Assembly: GCA_961205875.1 (NCBI GenBank)
Contig: OY540820.1
Location: 2,604,001 to 2,668,000, forward strand
Direction of reading: 5' to 3'
DNA from: Sialis fuliginosa
Taxonomy: Eukaryota; Arthropoda; Insecta; Megaloptera; Sialidae
Length of the DNA stretch: 64,000 bases
The notes under the pieces are model-generated. The model worked only from the letters and a program-made list of their open reading frames with translations. It did not search any database and was not told where the DNA came from. Shown piece after piece: positions 44,633 through 55,927 of this stretch (its first letter is position 1; every line of letters begins with the position of its first letter). Made by a program: the position numbers and the translations under genes.

Positions 44633-44897
44633 AAAAAATATACTGTAATAATGACAATTTTTCCTGTCTATCCTGGATAGTAAGTGAAACATATAATATT
44701 TTACTCTCTGAAACTGCAATAATATAATTTTAGACTGTAATGTAATATAATACTTAATATAAATTGTTAGATAAGCTGCAAACATTACAGACTAAAATTA
44801 TACAGTTTCAGACAATAAAATATTATGTTTTCGCTTACTATCCGGGATAGATACGAAAAACTGTAACTCTTATAGTATATTTTCTTCCATGAAAATA
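44633..44897. mobile_element. Small fold-back element
   Basis: The arms of ~110 bp begin GGAAAAAATATACTGTAA and end TATAGTATATTTTCTTCC. Inner inverted marks are TATCCTGGATAGTAAG and CTTACTATCCGGGATA. The related fragment at 30040 helps define it. Confidence 0.65.
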
Positions 44898-45285
44898 CCG
44901 AATATTATTTTTAAAACTTCATCCAAATCGGTGTAGCGGATTATAATGAGCATTCCAACCATTATTATTAGGTACTGCTATGTATGTTGTACTTTACATG
45001 TATGTAACTATTTTGATAATGTTGAAGTCTGTTTTGTGCTATGTGTATAAAAATATATAATAATAAAAATATATTTTTATACACAAAGGTCATGAGTTTT
45101 TATTATAACACAGAAACGTGAAATTTTCCGCTTGGAAGGATATCAATACCGTAGCCGTAGCTAAAGCACTTATTTCTCTAGAATCATCTCAACATTTCAG
45201 GTTTACTCAAGTAAAAATAAATTATTTGAACAATATACCTATAATAAAATAATAAAATTTAGAATAACACGACATGAAAAAAAAA
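44898..45285. other. AT-rich spacer with a palindrome
   Basis: GTGTATAAAAATATA at 45046 is mirrored by TATATTTTTATACAC ending at 45086. No gene. Confidence 0.4.
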
Positions 45286-45289
45286 CATC

Positions 45290-45430
45290 TTCCAAGTAAA
45301 TGCGCAGTGCTTCCTCGTACTAAATTCACCAAAGGTAGTGAACTATCGAACAATTTTAATTTAAAAAAATATATTCAGATGATTTGCCATTGGTCAATCT
45401 AAATGTCATTTTTTCTAGACAAGTAAGGCC
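45290..45430 (+). repeat. Terminal fragment of the ~820-bp repeat unit
   Basis: It begins ACATCTTCCAAGTAAATGCG and GCTTCCTCGTACTAAATTC, and stops after ~140 bp. Confidence 0.65.
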
Positions 45431-45579
45431 ATCTATTATCAGCAGTGACAACCGCATATGTCAAATTGGCATATTTATTTTAAATATATTAAATATAGAG
45501 CTGCAGCTGACCATATACCTATTTTCGACATAACCAGCAAGATCGAAATAATTCTTTCTGTTCCAAAATAATCGAAAGT

Positions 45580-45770
45580 ACATTAGTTGACAATACTTTG
45601 GACAAAACTTACCCAATGTTACTGCGTCGGAACACAACAAAATGGGGTTTCAAAGAACGTGACTCTCACGCGACGTTTTAAACGCTTTTTCCACTGATCT
45701 ATTTATGATATTCGAAATCTTTTGCAATATACTTATAAGGCAGACATCAGGCTTCAAGAATATATAAACA
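45580..45770 (+). repeat. Repeat homologous to 51080-51530, carrying the empty hAT site
   Basis: It shares GACAATACTTTGGACAAAA-like sequence, GTCGGAACACAACAAAATGG, and CGCTTTTTCCACTGAT with 51080-51530. At GGAACACAAC the other copy carries a 269-bp hAT; this copy does not. It therefore shows the pre-insertion state. Confidence 0.7.
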
Positions 45771-45924
45771 TACATATATATAAAAAATGTTGTTAAAAAC
45801 TAAAAAAATGGGACTTAAAAGATGATTTTTGGAATTTTTGGGGGATTTTTTATAGACAATTTTAGTTATTAGTTACTAATGTTACTATTGTAATGTGAAA
45901 AGAATCAACGTTATAAAAAAACAT

Positions 45925-46290
45925 CTGCCAAGTAAATGCACAGTGCTTCCTCGTGCTAAATTCACCAAAGGTGTATTGAACAAATTAAATGAAAACCGAT
46001 AGTGTTTATATAAATTGCCTGGAATTGGTTAACCATTTAATTTTTATACAATTTTACTAAAAAATATTAGTTCGAAATTTTAATTAAAACGCACCTGATT
46101 ATTTTTTCGTATATTTTTAATCTTTTGACAATTTCAATCTAAATCTAAATTTATGCAAACGTCAAAATACCATTTAAAACGTCAAATAACATTTAAAACG
46201 CCAAAATAACATTTAAAACGTCAAAATGACATTTATATGTCCAAGCAAATATCAATTTAGAAAAATAAAACACGAATTTTTAAAGTAATT
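45925..46290 (+). repeat. Left half of the ~820-bp repeat unit (plus)
   Basis: It starts ACATCTGCCAAGTAAATGC, the best-preserved outer end, and includes four to five TGACATTTAAAACG-like repeats (46150-46240). It breaks off at AAACACGAATTTTTAAAG. Confidence 0.7.
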
Positions 46291-46731
46291 ATTTGAGTAG
46301 TTTTTTAAATATTCGGGCGGTTACATTGGGCAGTTAACAATTCATTTGGGCAGTATTAAACTTTTTGTGCGGTAATTAAATCAATTGTGGCAGTAAAATG
46401 TAGCAAGTAAAATACAAGATTTTGGTAAGTTATTTAATCTTGTAGCGGCAGTTAAAAACCTACTCGAGCAGTAGATTAAATAAATGGCCAGTACAATAAT
46501 TATTTGAGTGGTAAGAAAATTGAATTGGGTAGTTAAATAAATAGTTCGGCAGTTCGGTAAAAATTGACTTTTGGATGAAAAAAGCGGCACGCGTTTGTTA
46601 AAATGAACGGACTTAGTGAGGCCGTCGCGTCGTATCGGTGTAACCAATGGGGGCAAAGGGACCTGATCCCCCGACACATTGGCGTAACTAGGATTTTTTG
46701 GGGGGAGCCATTCACATATAAATATATAATA
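46291..46731. other. Spacer with GGGCAGTTAA-like short repeats
   Basis: Bases 46310-46560 contain many short copies of GGCAGTTAAATAAA-like sequence (for example GGGCAGTTAAC, GCGGCAGTTAAA, GGGTAGTTAAAT), a degenerate low-order tandem. A hAT-like ATTGGCGTAACTAGG fragment lies at 46678. The 117- and 69-residue minus frames here are not supported as genes. Confidence 0.4.
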
Positions 46732-47744
46732 CACTCATCCAAACAATTAAAGGAACAAGAAATTAAACATTTTTTTTGGTGTTTTTTGAAGTGCTGTATC
46801 TTTGTGAAAATGGTCGTATCGAAATAAATAAAAAAGCATTTTAAAGCTTCAAATTTCTAGTTTTGAGATTTTTTAGCATAATTTTTTTTGAGTTACGGTT
46901 ATCGCGCAATCATAAGAAATAGTGGGGCACAAAAATTTTCCAATTTTTTTTTTAAATTTTAAGGGTCCGCGGGCTCGGGAAATTTTTTTTCAGTTAAACC
47001 AATGCATTGGTCAGTTAACTTGTTTATTCAGCTTTAATTTGTTTTTTTTTTTGGTCGCTCTCAATTTTTTTTGCCGAGATATCTGACTTTAAATGAAAAA
47101 TGGTTCGATGGATCAATTTCAAAATTTACAGGACTGTTGGGGGTACATTAAGCTGTAAAATGACCTGGCAATATTAGTCTTCCCATCGATATTTGTAAAG
47201 TAGCGATAGATTTACTAAAAGACCATAATGGTGAGGGTAAAAAAAAATTTTTTTCTAATAAAGTCATGAAAGGGTCTTGTAGGAAATTTATTCAAGTTTT
47301 TAAAACTGCTCTTAAATTTACTGTTTAATCATTAGTTGCTGATATATTGATGATCGAAGACAAAATAATCATTTTTCATTTAAAGTCAGATATCTCGGCA
47401 AAAAAAAATTGAGAGAGACCAAAGGAAACAAATTAAAGCTGAATAAACAAGTTAACTGACCAATGCATTGGTTTAACTGAAAAAAAATTTCCCGAGCCCG
47501 TGGACCCTTAAAAATTTTTTTTTTTTTAAATTGGAAAATTTTTGTGCCCCACTATTTCTTATGATTGCGCGATAACCGTAACTCAAAAAAAAATTATGCT
47601 AAAAAATCTCAAAACTAAAAACTTGAAGCTTTGAAATGCTTTTTTATTTATTTCGATACGACCATTTTTCACAAAGATACAGCACTTCAAAAAACACCCA
47701 AAAAAATGTTTAATTTCTTGTTCCTTTAATTGTTTGGATGAGTG
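46732..47744. mobile_element. Fold-back element with CACTCATCCAAACAATTAAAG ends
   Basis: The left end CACTCATCCAAACAATTAAA and right end TTTAATTGTTTGGATGAGTG bound ~380-bp inverted arms that match closely through CCAATGCATTGG and AGATATCTCGGCAAAA-type motifs. TA precedes the left end; the right flank is TT. A solo arm lies inside the hAT at 26505. It is 1013 bp and non-coding. Confidence 0.8.
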
Positions 47745-47750
47745 TTAGTA

Positions 47751-49652
47751 CAGGCAAATTTGCATTTAACTAAAACTTAATTATTAGATTAAATTTTATT
47801 TCGGAAATGTATCCAATAGTATTTCTCATTAAAGAATTCAATGAGTCCCGAGGTCAAAAATTATTGCGTTTAGGGGAAAGTGGGGTAAAAAGGATATGTT
47901 AGATCAAATGTATGAAAATAATGAATGTCCCTGTACTAAATAGTTTATAATGAACATTAAGTAATTAATGAGGTCAAAATTAATGTTGGGAAGAGGACGG
48001 GGGGTTAAAAAATAACAATCAAAAAAATAGTAAGGTAAAATTAATTATTTTGTAACGGTAAATATTTATTTACATAAAATTGACACGTGTGCATTAAAAT
48101 TAGGTTTTATTAAGGAAAAAATGGAAAGATTAGAAATACCTCCTGAATTGATTTCAGAAATACTTTATCTTTAAGAAACCGAAGAGTCGCTAGCGGGACT
48201 GGGGAACTTTAGCCGGTATTTTGATTTAAAGTAGGGCGCGTCAAATAAGCGATGAAGCTAGTCTTGATTTTGATCACTTACCGACTTATCGTGTTCTACA
48301 AACAAATTTTATGAAAATCGGATAATATATGTCTCATAGAATGTAACCATTCTATTTTTTTTAATTATGAAGGAGGAGAACCCCTCCATAAACAACTTTG
48401 AACGGCCGCGTATTCCAATGCTTTAAAAAATTGTTAGCTCTTTCTAGTGGGTTATATTTATTTTTGTTCATATGGGGACATGTTTAGGTGATACTGTTGC
48501 ACCCATAAAAAATTATTTTGGTTATAACAATCAGAGGTTATCTGAATTATTCATTACTAAAGAGAGTTTTTGAGCTTTATAAGTTATGTATCTCAGTATA
48601 TTTGTTAATATTATTCAAAAACTAAGAGTTTTCAAACAAAAATTTTTTTATGAAAATTGTAGCAGATGGTATCTTTAAATAGTTTTTTATATACAAAATG
48701 ATATAACTCAAAAGACAAAACGACTAACTCCATGACAAAAATCGTGAATATTTAAGTTTTTATAAATAAAGATTTAACGGATTATTTTATAGGTTACCTT
48801 TATGTAAGTGAGTATATTTTGTAAAATAATGTTGTCATTATGTAAAATTATTAGAAATATGGAGGGAAAAGTGGGGTAAAATGGACATGTTCGATCAAAT
48901 GTTCGAAAATAATGTAAGTACGCTTTTTAGTCTATGGGAGGGGGGTCCAAAGAATTGTTTGACAGTGTTCGTTATAATTTTTAGTGAAAGTACTAATTAA
49001 AAGCTACATTCTAGATTTTTTTCTGATTTTTTGAATTAAGAGTTTAGAAATTAGATGGGTGGAGACGCTCTAACAATGACATTGAAAAGCGAATATATCG
49101 TGACTGAAGGGTTAAAATCAAAAGGTCATTTGACATTTTTTATTGCATTTTAGGAGACCTATCTAAGGACACCTCACTTGATGGGGTAAGTGAAAAAAAA
49201 ATTGAATTTATTTTTCAGTCTATTGGAAGGGGGTCCAATAATTTTTTTTTTCAAAATTTCATCATTTTTGTTTTTGAGTTATCAATCTACGTTCGTATAC
49301 CAAATTTTATCTAAATCGGTATAAAATTTATATAAACGTACGGACGGATGGACGGGTGGATAGAGCGAAACTAGAAGGGTTCCTAGTTTTCTACGGAACC
49401 CTAAAATAGATATTAGGTGTATAATATTAAAAATTAAGACAGTCTTTAATGTGTTATTAAAGAAAATCATCAACAATATAAAAGCTGTCCGCGCTCAACT
49501 TTTCCCCCTCCAATATTCACATACGCAACAGCCTTAAAACTCGGGACTCATTGGATTCTTATAAAAATATATATAACAAAGTGATTTCAAACAAAAAAAA
49601 TAGATCTAAGAATTATGTTCTTTTCAGGTCGATTTTTTGTCTAATTTGCCTG
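47751..49652. mobile_element. TA-flanked element with CAGGCAAATT ends
   Basis: TA lies on both sides (47749-47750 and 49653-49654). The left end CAGGCAAATTTGC and right end reverse complement CAGGCAAATTAG match, and further in both arms carry CAATGAGTCCCGAG. Inside, GTGGGGTAAAAAGGATATG (47880) recurs directly at 48871, and a GGCCAAGTG-type repeat is nested at 48905-49405. It starts only six bases after the end of the preceding fold-back element. Confidence 0.6.
48905..49405 (+). repeat. GGCCAAGTG-type interspersed repeat (5'-truncated)
   Basis: It contains TTTTTAGTCTATGGGAGG, TATATCGTGACTGAAGGG, a CGGACGGATGGACGGG tract and the end TTTTCTACGGAACCCTAAAA. About one and a half of the 288-bp units are present. 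Confidence 0.65.
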
Positions 49653-49807
49653 TACTATGTATATATTTTACAAATATATTATATGGAATAACCATCTGCC
49701 CCCCCCCCTAGTTACAAAAATGCAGAGGGGCAGGGTCCTTTGCCCCTCCCCTTGTGTTGTAACGAACAAGAGACCAAATGATTGCGCAATATAATATATG
49801 TAAAATA

Positions 49808-50075
49808 TATACAGGCTGAGTCATTTTAATTGACCAGTCGAAATAAAACGCGCAGGAAGCGCGATCGAGAAAAATTCTTCGGACAAAAGTTGTAGGGTTC
49901 GAAAGGGGACATCCAATGGTGACCTTGAACGTGACCTTGAAGGTCATTTGGAGGTCAACTTTGGTTTTTAAATGAGAACACCCTTTTTTGACCCCGGCAA
50001 TGGAAAGAGCGGGAAATTTTACGTCCAGATATGACCTTAAATTTGACCTTTCCGCCAAGGTCAGACCTTGCTAAT
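49808..50075 (+). repeat. Repeat end rich in nuclear-receptor-like half-sites
   Basis: It starts TACAGGCTGAGTCATTTTAA, the CAGGGTG-type end, but no partner was found. It contains TGACCTTGAACGTGACCTTG followed by AAGGTCA, and later ATGACCTTAAATTTGACC and AAGGTCAGACC. TCAAGGTCA-type half-sites are bound by FTZ-F1 and ERR-type nuclear receptors. This is probably a transposon feature. The 116-residue minus frame across it is not supported. Confidence 0.4.
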
Positions 50076-50259
50076 TTGGCTAACGGGACTATAGCTCGTC
50101 TGGACTGCGTCTTTTGAAAAAAGATTGAGTGTAAAAGTTTCTGGATTCGTGCACAAACTACGTAACAAAAGAATTATAACCCAATATGTTATTGAACTTA
50201 TCATTTTTATTTTAATACTGACCAAAACAGTAATGTATTACCGCCAGTTTAAATCATAG

Positions 50260-50600
50260 CCTTTTTAAAATAAATTGAGATAAATCTTTGCAAGGGAATA
50301 TTTCACACACAATTTTGATGATTTTGAAATGGGACCGTCCTCAAGCCAGACCCAACCATTCGTCCAAATTTCAACAATATCGGTTTAGTAGTTCATGAGT
50401 TATGCGTGTGACAAGGATTCAGGGGACAGACACACGGACGGACGGACACACGGACAGACAGACACGGAACGAAAAGTGTTTACCTTGACGTAAAACGGAT
50501 AAATCAATTTAAAATTTTGAAATCGGAGAACATTTTTTTTGTCTCAATCTGAAACGATCATGTAGCTTCTCGTATCTTCGATATTGCGAGGAAGCAAAAT
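50260..50600 (+). repeat. Right half of the ~820-bp repeat unit (plus)
   Basis: It runs from AAATAAATTGAGATAAATC through CGGACGGACGGACACACGG to ATATTGCGAGGAAGCAAAA, retaining the inner GCTTCCTCG end and lacking the outer half. Confidence 0.7.
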
Positions 50601-51079
50601 GCTTCAAGTAAAAGTTGTAGAACTAGAACTCCTGAAAAAAACAAGTGGTTGTTCATTAATATGCGACTAAAATTGTCGTACTTAGACTAAATTACAGCAA
50701 ACCGTTCAAAACATTTAATCGACAAATATTTTCAAATTTTTATTAGAAAATCATATAAACTTACACCCATTAAAAATATCAAATAAAATACAATAATTAT
50801 GAGATATATAAGGTTTTGTAGTACATTAACAAGCTGTACAAAGTTTCTGTAAAGTTTACCAAAATTATTCCATTTATCAACCCCTAAAATCAAAAAACCA
50901 GCCCCAAAACATTACTCGCCATTTTTACTGAACTTGAAGAGAAGGAAATTATAAACAATAATTGGTCATTACATTTTACTTTTATGCATTAAGTAAAGCA
51001 GAATAAAGATATTTACATATTACATTAACACCCCTGTTACATTCGAATATATTACATACATATATATGTAATATATTCG
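50601..51079. other. AT-rich spacer, nothing recognised
   Basis: A palindromic ATTCGAATATATTACATAC and its inverse at about 51041-51083. No gene. Confidence 0.4.
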
Positions 51080-51530
51080 AATGTATATCAGTTGAGAATA
51101 CTATGGACAAAAATTACCCAAAATTACAGTGTTGGAACACAACTAGAGATTGGAAAAATAGTTTTTCAACTATTGCGTAAAAATGCATTTAATGTAATTT
51201 TTATTACATATCTCCACCGTTTTCAGAAAACTGGTTTGATTGAGCACAATTTGCAACTACGTTTCCAACTATTATATTTGCGACACTTTTTACTGCTTCG
51301 TTTGCACTAATTATTATTAAATCGTAAAAAAATTATTTATCAATTATTTTCCGAAAAAAAATTCAACTAGTAACTATTTCATTGAAAATAACAACTATTT
51401 TTCCAATCTCTAAACATAACATAATAGGATTTTCATTGTACGCGACTAGCACAGAACGTTTTAATCGCTTTTTCCACTGATTTATTTATTAAATTCGAAA
51501 TCTATTGCAATATACTCGTTTGGCAGAACT
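51080..51530 (+). repeat. Repeat homologous to 45580-45770 with a hAT inserted
   Basis: The flanks of the hAT (ACAGTGTTGGAACACAAC, and CGCTTTTTCCACTGAT downstream) match the uninterrupted copy at 45580. The 72-residue + frame at 51092 spans the boundary and is spurious. Confidence 0.7.
51144..51412. mobile_element. hAT element, TAGAGATTGGAAAAATAG family, copy 2
   Basis: The ends are TAGAGATTGGAAAAATAG and CTATTTTTCCAATCTCTA. The 8-bp flanks AACACAAC and AACATAAC differ at one base. It is 269 bp, roughly half of copy 1 at 6849-7365. The paralogous empty site at 45631-45640 confirms the boundaries. Confidence 0.88.
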
Positions 51531-51799
51531 CAAAATGAAGTTGATTAAAAACTAATAAAAAAAAGAATTGACATTTTTCGTACGTTAAACAATTGTAACG
51601 TGTTTGAAACATGATTTAAACGTTTTATTGGATTTGAAATCATTTACACCACTGTATTACAAAGAATGTACTTCATTTATAAGGGCATCGAAGTAATGTT
51701 TATCAAGTGAACAATACATAATATACATATTATATGAATCAGGTAGATGTGTAAAATTTTCTTTTTTTATAATGAAATTTAAAATTTATAATTTTTAGG
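51531..51799. other. AT-rich spacer, nothing recognised
   Basis: No feature supported. Confidence 0.4.
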
Positions 51800-52450
51800 G
51801 TTGCGAAGAAACCCTATTAATCTCACTTTGTTGTCCGTCCGTCCTTTTCAGTCAAAGAAAAATATAAAAAAATATCTCGTTAACTATATAAGCTAGAAAC
51901 TTGAAATTTTAACTGAATATGTAAATTGATGGCAATTTTGCAAATTTGTCGAAAAAAATATTTTTTTTATACTATGTGGCACGTTAAAATGTATAACCAA
52001 ACCAGCGAAATTTGACCCTTTTTCGTATCAAAATGTACATAAATGTCAACCGGTAGAATTTGATCCTATTTTTTATTTTTTTTCTAACTCAAAAATGGCA
52101 CCACCAGGGTATTAACAGCAGTTTTTTATCCCCCCCCCCCTCTAACTCAGTAACTATTGGATCAAAAATTCTGAAAAAAATAGTAACGAGGCTTTGGTGG
52201 GACTACGAGCGACAAATACTAAAGTCAACAATATAATTTTAAATTTTGGAATAATAGGGAGGGGCGTCAGAATTTTTATTTTTATTTTCAAATCTACGCA
52301 TGTAGATCTATATTAATAGAATTTATGACCCTATTTTTTTTTTTTTTCTAACCTGTAGCTCAAAACAGTCCACGTAGTACGTACTTCGGAACCCTTATGT
52401 CTTGACCGAATTATTTTTAGTCTCACGCGAAACCCTACTAGCGAAACTAG
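51800..52450. repeat. GGGTTGCGAAGAAACCC-type interspersed repeat
   Basis: It begins TTTAGGGTTGCGAAGAAACC and CTCACTTTGTTGTCCGTCC, matching inverted the fragment at 32251-32340 and resembling the GGGTTCCGTACC repeats. A C-run lies at 52128. The right end is uncertain, near TCTCACGCGAAACCC. Confidence 0.5.
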
Positions 52451-53105
52451 TAGAGGAGGGGGGGGGAAGGAGGTTTATTTTTTTTTGTCAAATTCCCTCC
52501 CCTTCTTTCGATTCGTGTTTAACCCGGAATATATGTTAAAAATCAAAACCTTTTTTTAATCAGTTATTCTGGAAAAAAAAATTAATCTTACGAATTTATT
52601 TTTCTTCCCCAAAAACCTGCCCTCATTTGATCTTTTTTCACTGTACCCCCCTCCCTTTTACGATCCTCTACTTCTCAAAACTGTTATTTATATGTATTTA
52701 AACTTAACAACTACTGCGATTTTCAAACACGTCTGTGAAAATCTGTTTCTGACGTATCTTTGTGACGTTATTTTATCATATGAGAGATATTTATATTTTC
52801 ACATATGTGTGTAATAATATACATTTGAATTTACATACGCACCCCCTCCTATACTACTCCTTTATGTAAACACAATACGCCAACATTTGCAATTATAATC
52901 TCTGGTAATTTCCAATGATACAACACAACACATCTACCTTTACTCTATTTAAATTGAATCGATGTGAATTTCTGTATGGATATTTTTAAACTAAAAGATG
53001 AAATGTAAAAATCAACTTAACTTTTGCTAATATTCCATAATTTTATAATCTGATTACTTTATGAAACAGTTGAACTTTACATTGTTTACAAACAGGGTGA
53101 GTAAC
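52451..53105. other. Low-complexity spacer
   Basis: G-runs, T-runs and AT-rich sequence; a lone ACAGGGTGAGTAAC end at 53092. No gene. Confidence 0.4.
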
Positions 53106-53109
53106 TTAA

Positions 53110-53930
53110 GGGGGAGGTAAGGTTTTAAAGGCGAAAAAAAGGCATATTTTCATGATTTTTTTTTGAAGATATGAATAATGTTGGTTTATTTATTTCATAT
53201 ACACGTTATAGTATGACATCTAAAGTATCTTTGGAAAAATTTTCAATTAAAAATATCAAAAAATAAGTCCATGACAGCGAATCTCTGGAGGCGCCTCGAA
53301 AAAAAGTTATTATGCGGTGAACTCCATGACTCGTTACCGAATCATCTAAAACAAAAAAATCGAAATGTGCTTAAAAGGTGATATGTTTCCCTAGGTAGTC
53401 AGAGAGAGTATTTTTTTTCGATTTAATTATTTTTGGCAGCAGTTGAAAGTGAAAAATGTGATTTTCGCTAAAAAATTTCGGTGAATTTGTTATTATAAAA
53501 TGGAAAAAAAATGGTAAAAAAAACTCTCTCTGATTACCTGTTGATTTATGTGTAGAAATAGTGTTTAAAATTTCAAAAGGATCGGTCAAGTAGATTTTGA
53601 GTTATAATGTTCACGAACTTCAAAAATGACGTTTGCGAGAAAATCGATTTAAAGTTTTTTATACTCGAACATCTAAAATTAAGTGAAACACTGTCATTCA
53701 GGATGTCCAATGCATCTTTTTGCTCTTGCCTAAGTTGGATTCTACCCTCTTTACTTGTACGTGCAGTTTGTCCGTATAAAAATCGAGCATGAGGGTCGGT
53801 CGCTTGAAACGCTGTATCTTCGTTAGTTTTATTCCGATTTACTTGAAATTTTGACACAATACTCTCGATATGTTGTACATTCAGAAAAAAAATTAAAAAA
53901 ATTCATTTTAAAACCTTATCCCCACCCCCC
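53110..53930. mobile_element. TTAA-flanked element with GGGGGAGGTAAGG ends
   Basis: TTAA at 53106-53109 and 53931-53934 flank a left end GGGGGAGGTAAGGTTTTAAA and a right end TTTTAAAACCTTATCCCC followed by C-run. The 821-bp interior has minus-strand frames (53371-53857) without a recognised family. The TTAA target suggests a piggyBac-like or Sola3-like mechanism. The GGGG start is not the usual CC end, so the class is open. Confidence 0.55.
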
Positions 53931-53936
53931 TTAAGG

Positions 53937-54374
53937 CAGTATTTCTCAACCTGTGTGGCGAATCCCTCTAGGAGGGGCGTGATAAAACTAAATGGGGGGC
54001 GCGAGTATATCGAGAAAAAATATTATTAAACAATTTATTTAATTTACTGAAAGAAAAGCAATAAAATACATTCTGACATAATAAACAATAAAATACACTT
54101 TTACATTTACACTGATATAATACACTAATATCAGTACTGCACAATTTATTTAATAATTAATTTATCAATATTAAATTAAAAACAAGATTAAGTGACTTCC
54201 TTGGGTCTGTCTAACAGAGCAAAGTTTTTCGAAAGAAAATACAATTAAATTAAATAAAAACTTATATTACAATTACAGCACGATTTTATTGAAAATTATT
54301 GTATGAAGGGAGGGGGGCGATGAGAATTGTGATTGAAAATTGGGTCGTAAATACGAAAAGGTTGAGAAACACTG
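53937..54374. mobile_element. hAT element with CAGTATTTCTCAACC ends
   Basis: The ends are CAGTATTTCTCAACCTG and AGGTTGAGAAACACTG. The 8-bp flanks CCTTAAGG and ACTTAAGG differ at one base. It is 438 bp with no transposase. It has landed exactly at the edge of the TTAA-flanked element, using that element's TTAA as part of its target. Confidence 0.85.
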
Positions 54375-54436
54375 ACTTAAGGTAAAAAATAACCAAAAAC
54401 AAAGAAATTATTTCAAACAAAAAACTTTTTATGGAA

Positions 54437-54771
54437 CTAGCTGTTACCCGTGACTTCGTTTGCGTGAAATTTAAGTTAGTGAAAACAACACCATGAAGTT
54501 AATAAGGTAAAAAATACAGAAATCTGTATTAACTATAAAGTGATTTTTAGTTTTGCATTTACACGCTTGATGTCTATGGCAAAAAAGTATAACCTATTTA
54601 ATGTCACTTTTAAAATACCCTACCCATTTTTTATATACTAAATTTTCGGGATACAAAGTAGCCTATGTCATTCCTCAAGATGCAAGCTATCTCCCTTCCA
54701 AATTTCATCAATATCGGTGAAAAAGGTAACAACAGACAGACAGAAAAACATACTTTCGCATTTATTTAATA
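54437..54771 (-). mobile_element. Non-autonomous Helitron, minus strand, 5' end lost
   Basis: On the minus strand it ends in GGGTAACAGCTAG with a CGAAGTC-type hairpin before it. The 5' region includes AAATGCGAAAGTATG and ACAGACAG-type sequence like the Helitron at 15325. The 5' terminus is cut by the adjacent Helitron end at 54772. Confidence 0.65.
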
Positions 54772-55320
54772 CTAGCTGGGCCCGCGCGGCTTCGCTCGCG
54801 TGGACTACGGAATTATTGTTTAGGATTTAAAAAATATATAGTTGAATTAAGTACAAACACGATTAGTTATTATTCTAATAAAAACCAAAAAACACTTAAA
54901 TTACCTACCTAACAAAAGCGAATCAGAACAAAAAGTAAAAATAATTTTTGTTCTATTTAAATTTAAAAGTTAATTATTGAAAACAAAATAAACAATTGAC
55001 AATCAAAAGAATACCGGCCTGTTCCCTTTGCCCTTCGTCTATTTGGTACGCTCCCTCGCCATACGCCGCGACACGGGTCACCATCGCACGAATAATATCT
55101 TCCCGTATAACATATATTTCGATATTTTCTAAACTATACGACCAAATTGGATGCTGTAAAGAGCAAATTATACCTACTTTAAGTACTATGACGATGAAAT
55201 CATTTATTTCGATAAGGATTAATGTTTTGCAGGTCATAAGTCCACGTAAACAGAACCCAAATATTTTTAATTTTCTTTGTAACATAAAAGCAGTCATTGT
55301 GGCTTAAATCCAAAAGTTAG
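54772..55320 (-). mobile_element. Second minus-strand Helitron, homologous to 24370-25043
   Basis: On the minus strand the 3' end reads GCGGGCCCAGCTAG, preceded by hairpin CGCGAGCGAAGCCGCG. The interior matches the + copy at 24370. Overlapping frames of 103-107 codons on both strands (54974-55307) arise here; the homologous copy has stops, so no protein is called. Confidence 0.65.
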
Positions 55321-55462
55321 ATATATGGTGTCGCGGAGTCTATTGTAGATCTTTTGATTTTACACAATTCCTTAATACATTATTTTGTTCAATATTGAAC
55401 GGTTGATTTACTATTATCGTCACAGCTTAGTTGTAGCCTATAATATAGCCTATAACCTGGCC

Positions 55463-55927
55463 GCATATTTCCAAAAGCCCGTCCAGTACAGAGCAACGGA
55501 TGAAAATTGTGCTCTGTAAAGCACTGGAGTTTGGAAATCGTTTCATTGATATTTGCACTCCAAACCCCAGTCGAGTACAGAGCATACTCAGACTAGAACT
55601 AGGTGTGGAATCTCGATGTGGGGCTTATAAACTATAGTTTAAAAAATATGCGTTACTTATTATTATATCAAATTAAAACATTTTCGCGTCAGCGAAAATG
55701 TAGTATTCTTATATGCTATTTTATTATGTAATAAATTTTATGGTTGATACGGAGAATAGGGGTACAAGCTTTCACTACTGTCTAACATTAGCCTCAGTCT
55801 GAGTATGCTCTGTACTCGACTGGGGTTTGGAGTGCAAATATCAATGAAACGATTTCCAAACTCCAGTGCTTTACAGAGCACAATTTTCGTCCGTTGCTCT
55901 GTACTGGACGGGCTTTTGGAAATATGC
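55463..55927. mobile_element. Mutator-like (MULE) MITE with 9-bp duplication
   Basis: The inverted arms of ~129 bp begin GCATATTTCCAAAAGCCCG and end CGGGCTTTTGGAAATATGC. The flanks are a perfect 9-bp repeat AACCTGGCC (55454-55462 and 55928-55936). A 9-bp duplication with long inverted ends is the hallmark of Mutator-like elements. It is 465 bp and non-coding; the minus-strand frame at 55738-56049 runs through an arm and is spurious. Confidence 0.8.

Noticed and set aside
46381-46827. Frames of 117, 69 and 74 codons on both strands
   Set aside because: They cover a degenerate tandem of GGCAGTTAA-like units and a hAT fragment; no family is recognised.
53371-53857. Minus-strand frames of 72 and 94 codons
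   Set aside because: They lie in the non-coding TTAA-flanked element, show no recognisable family and lack supporting splice or promoter signals.
54974-55307. Overlapping 103- and 107-codon frames on both strands
   Set aside because: They lie inside a Helitron whose other copy (24370-25043) has stops in the same frame, and mirrored long frames on both strands are usually a compositional effect.
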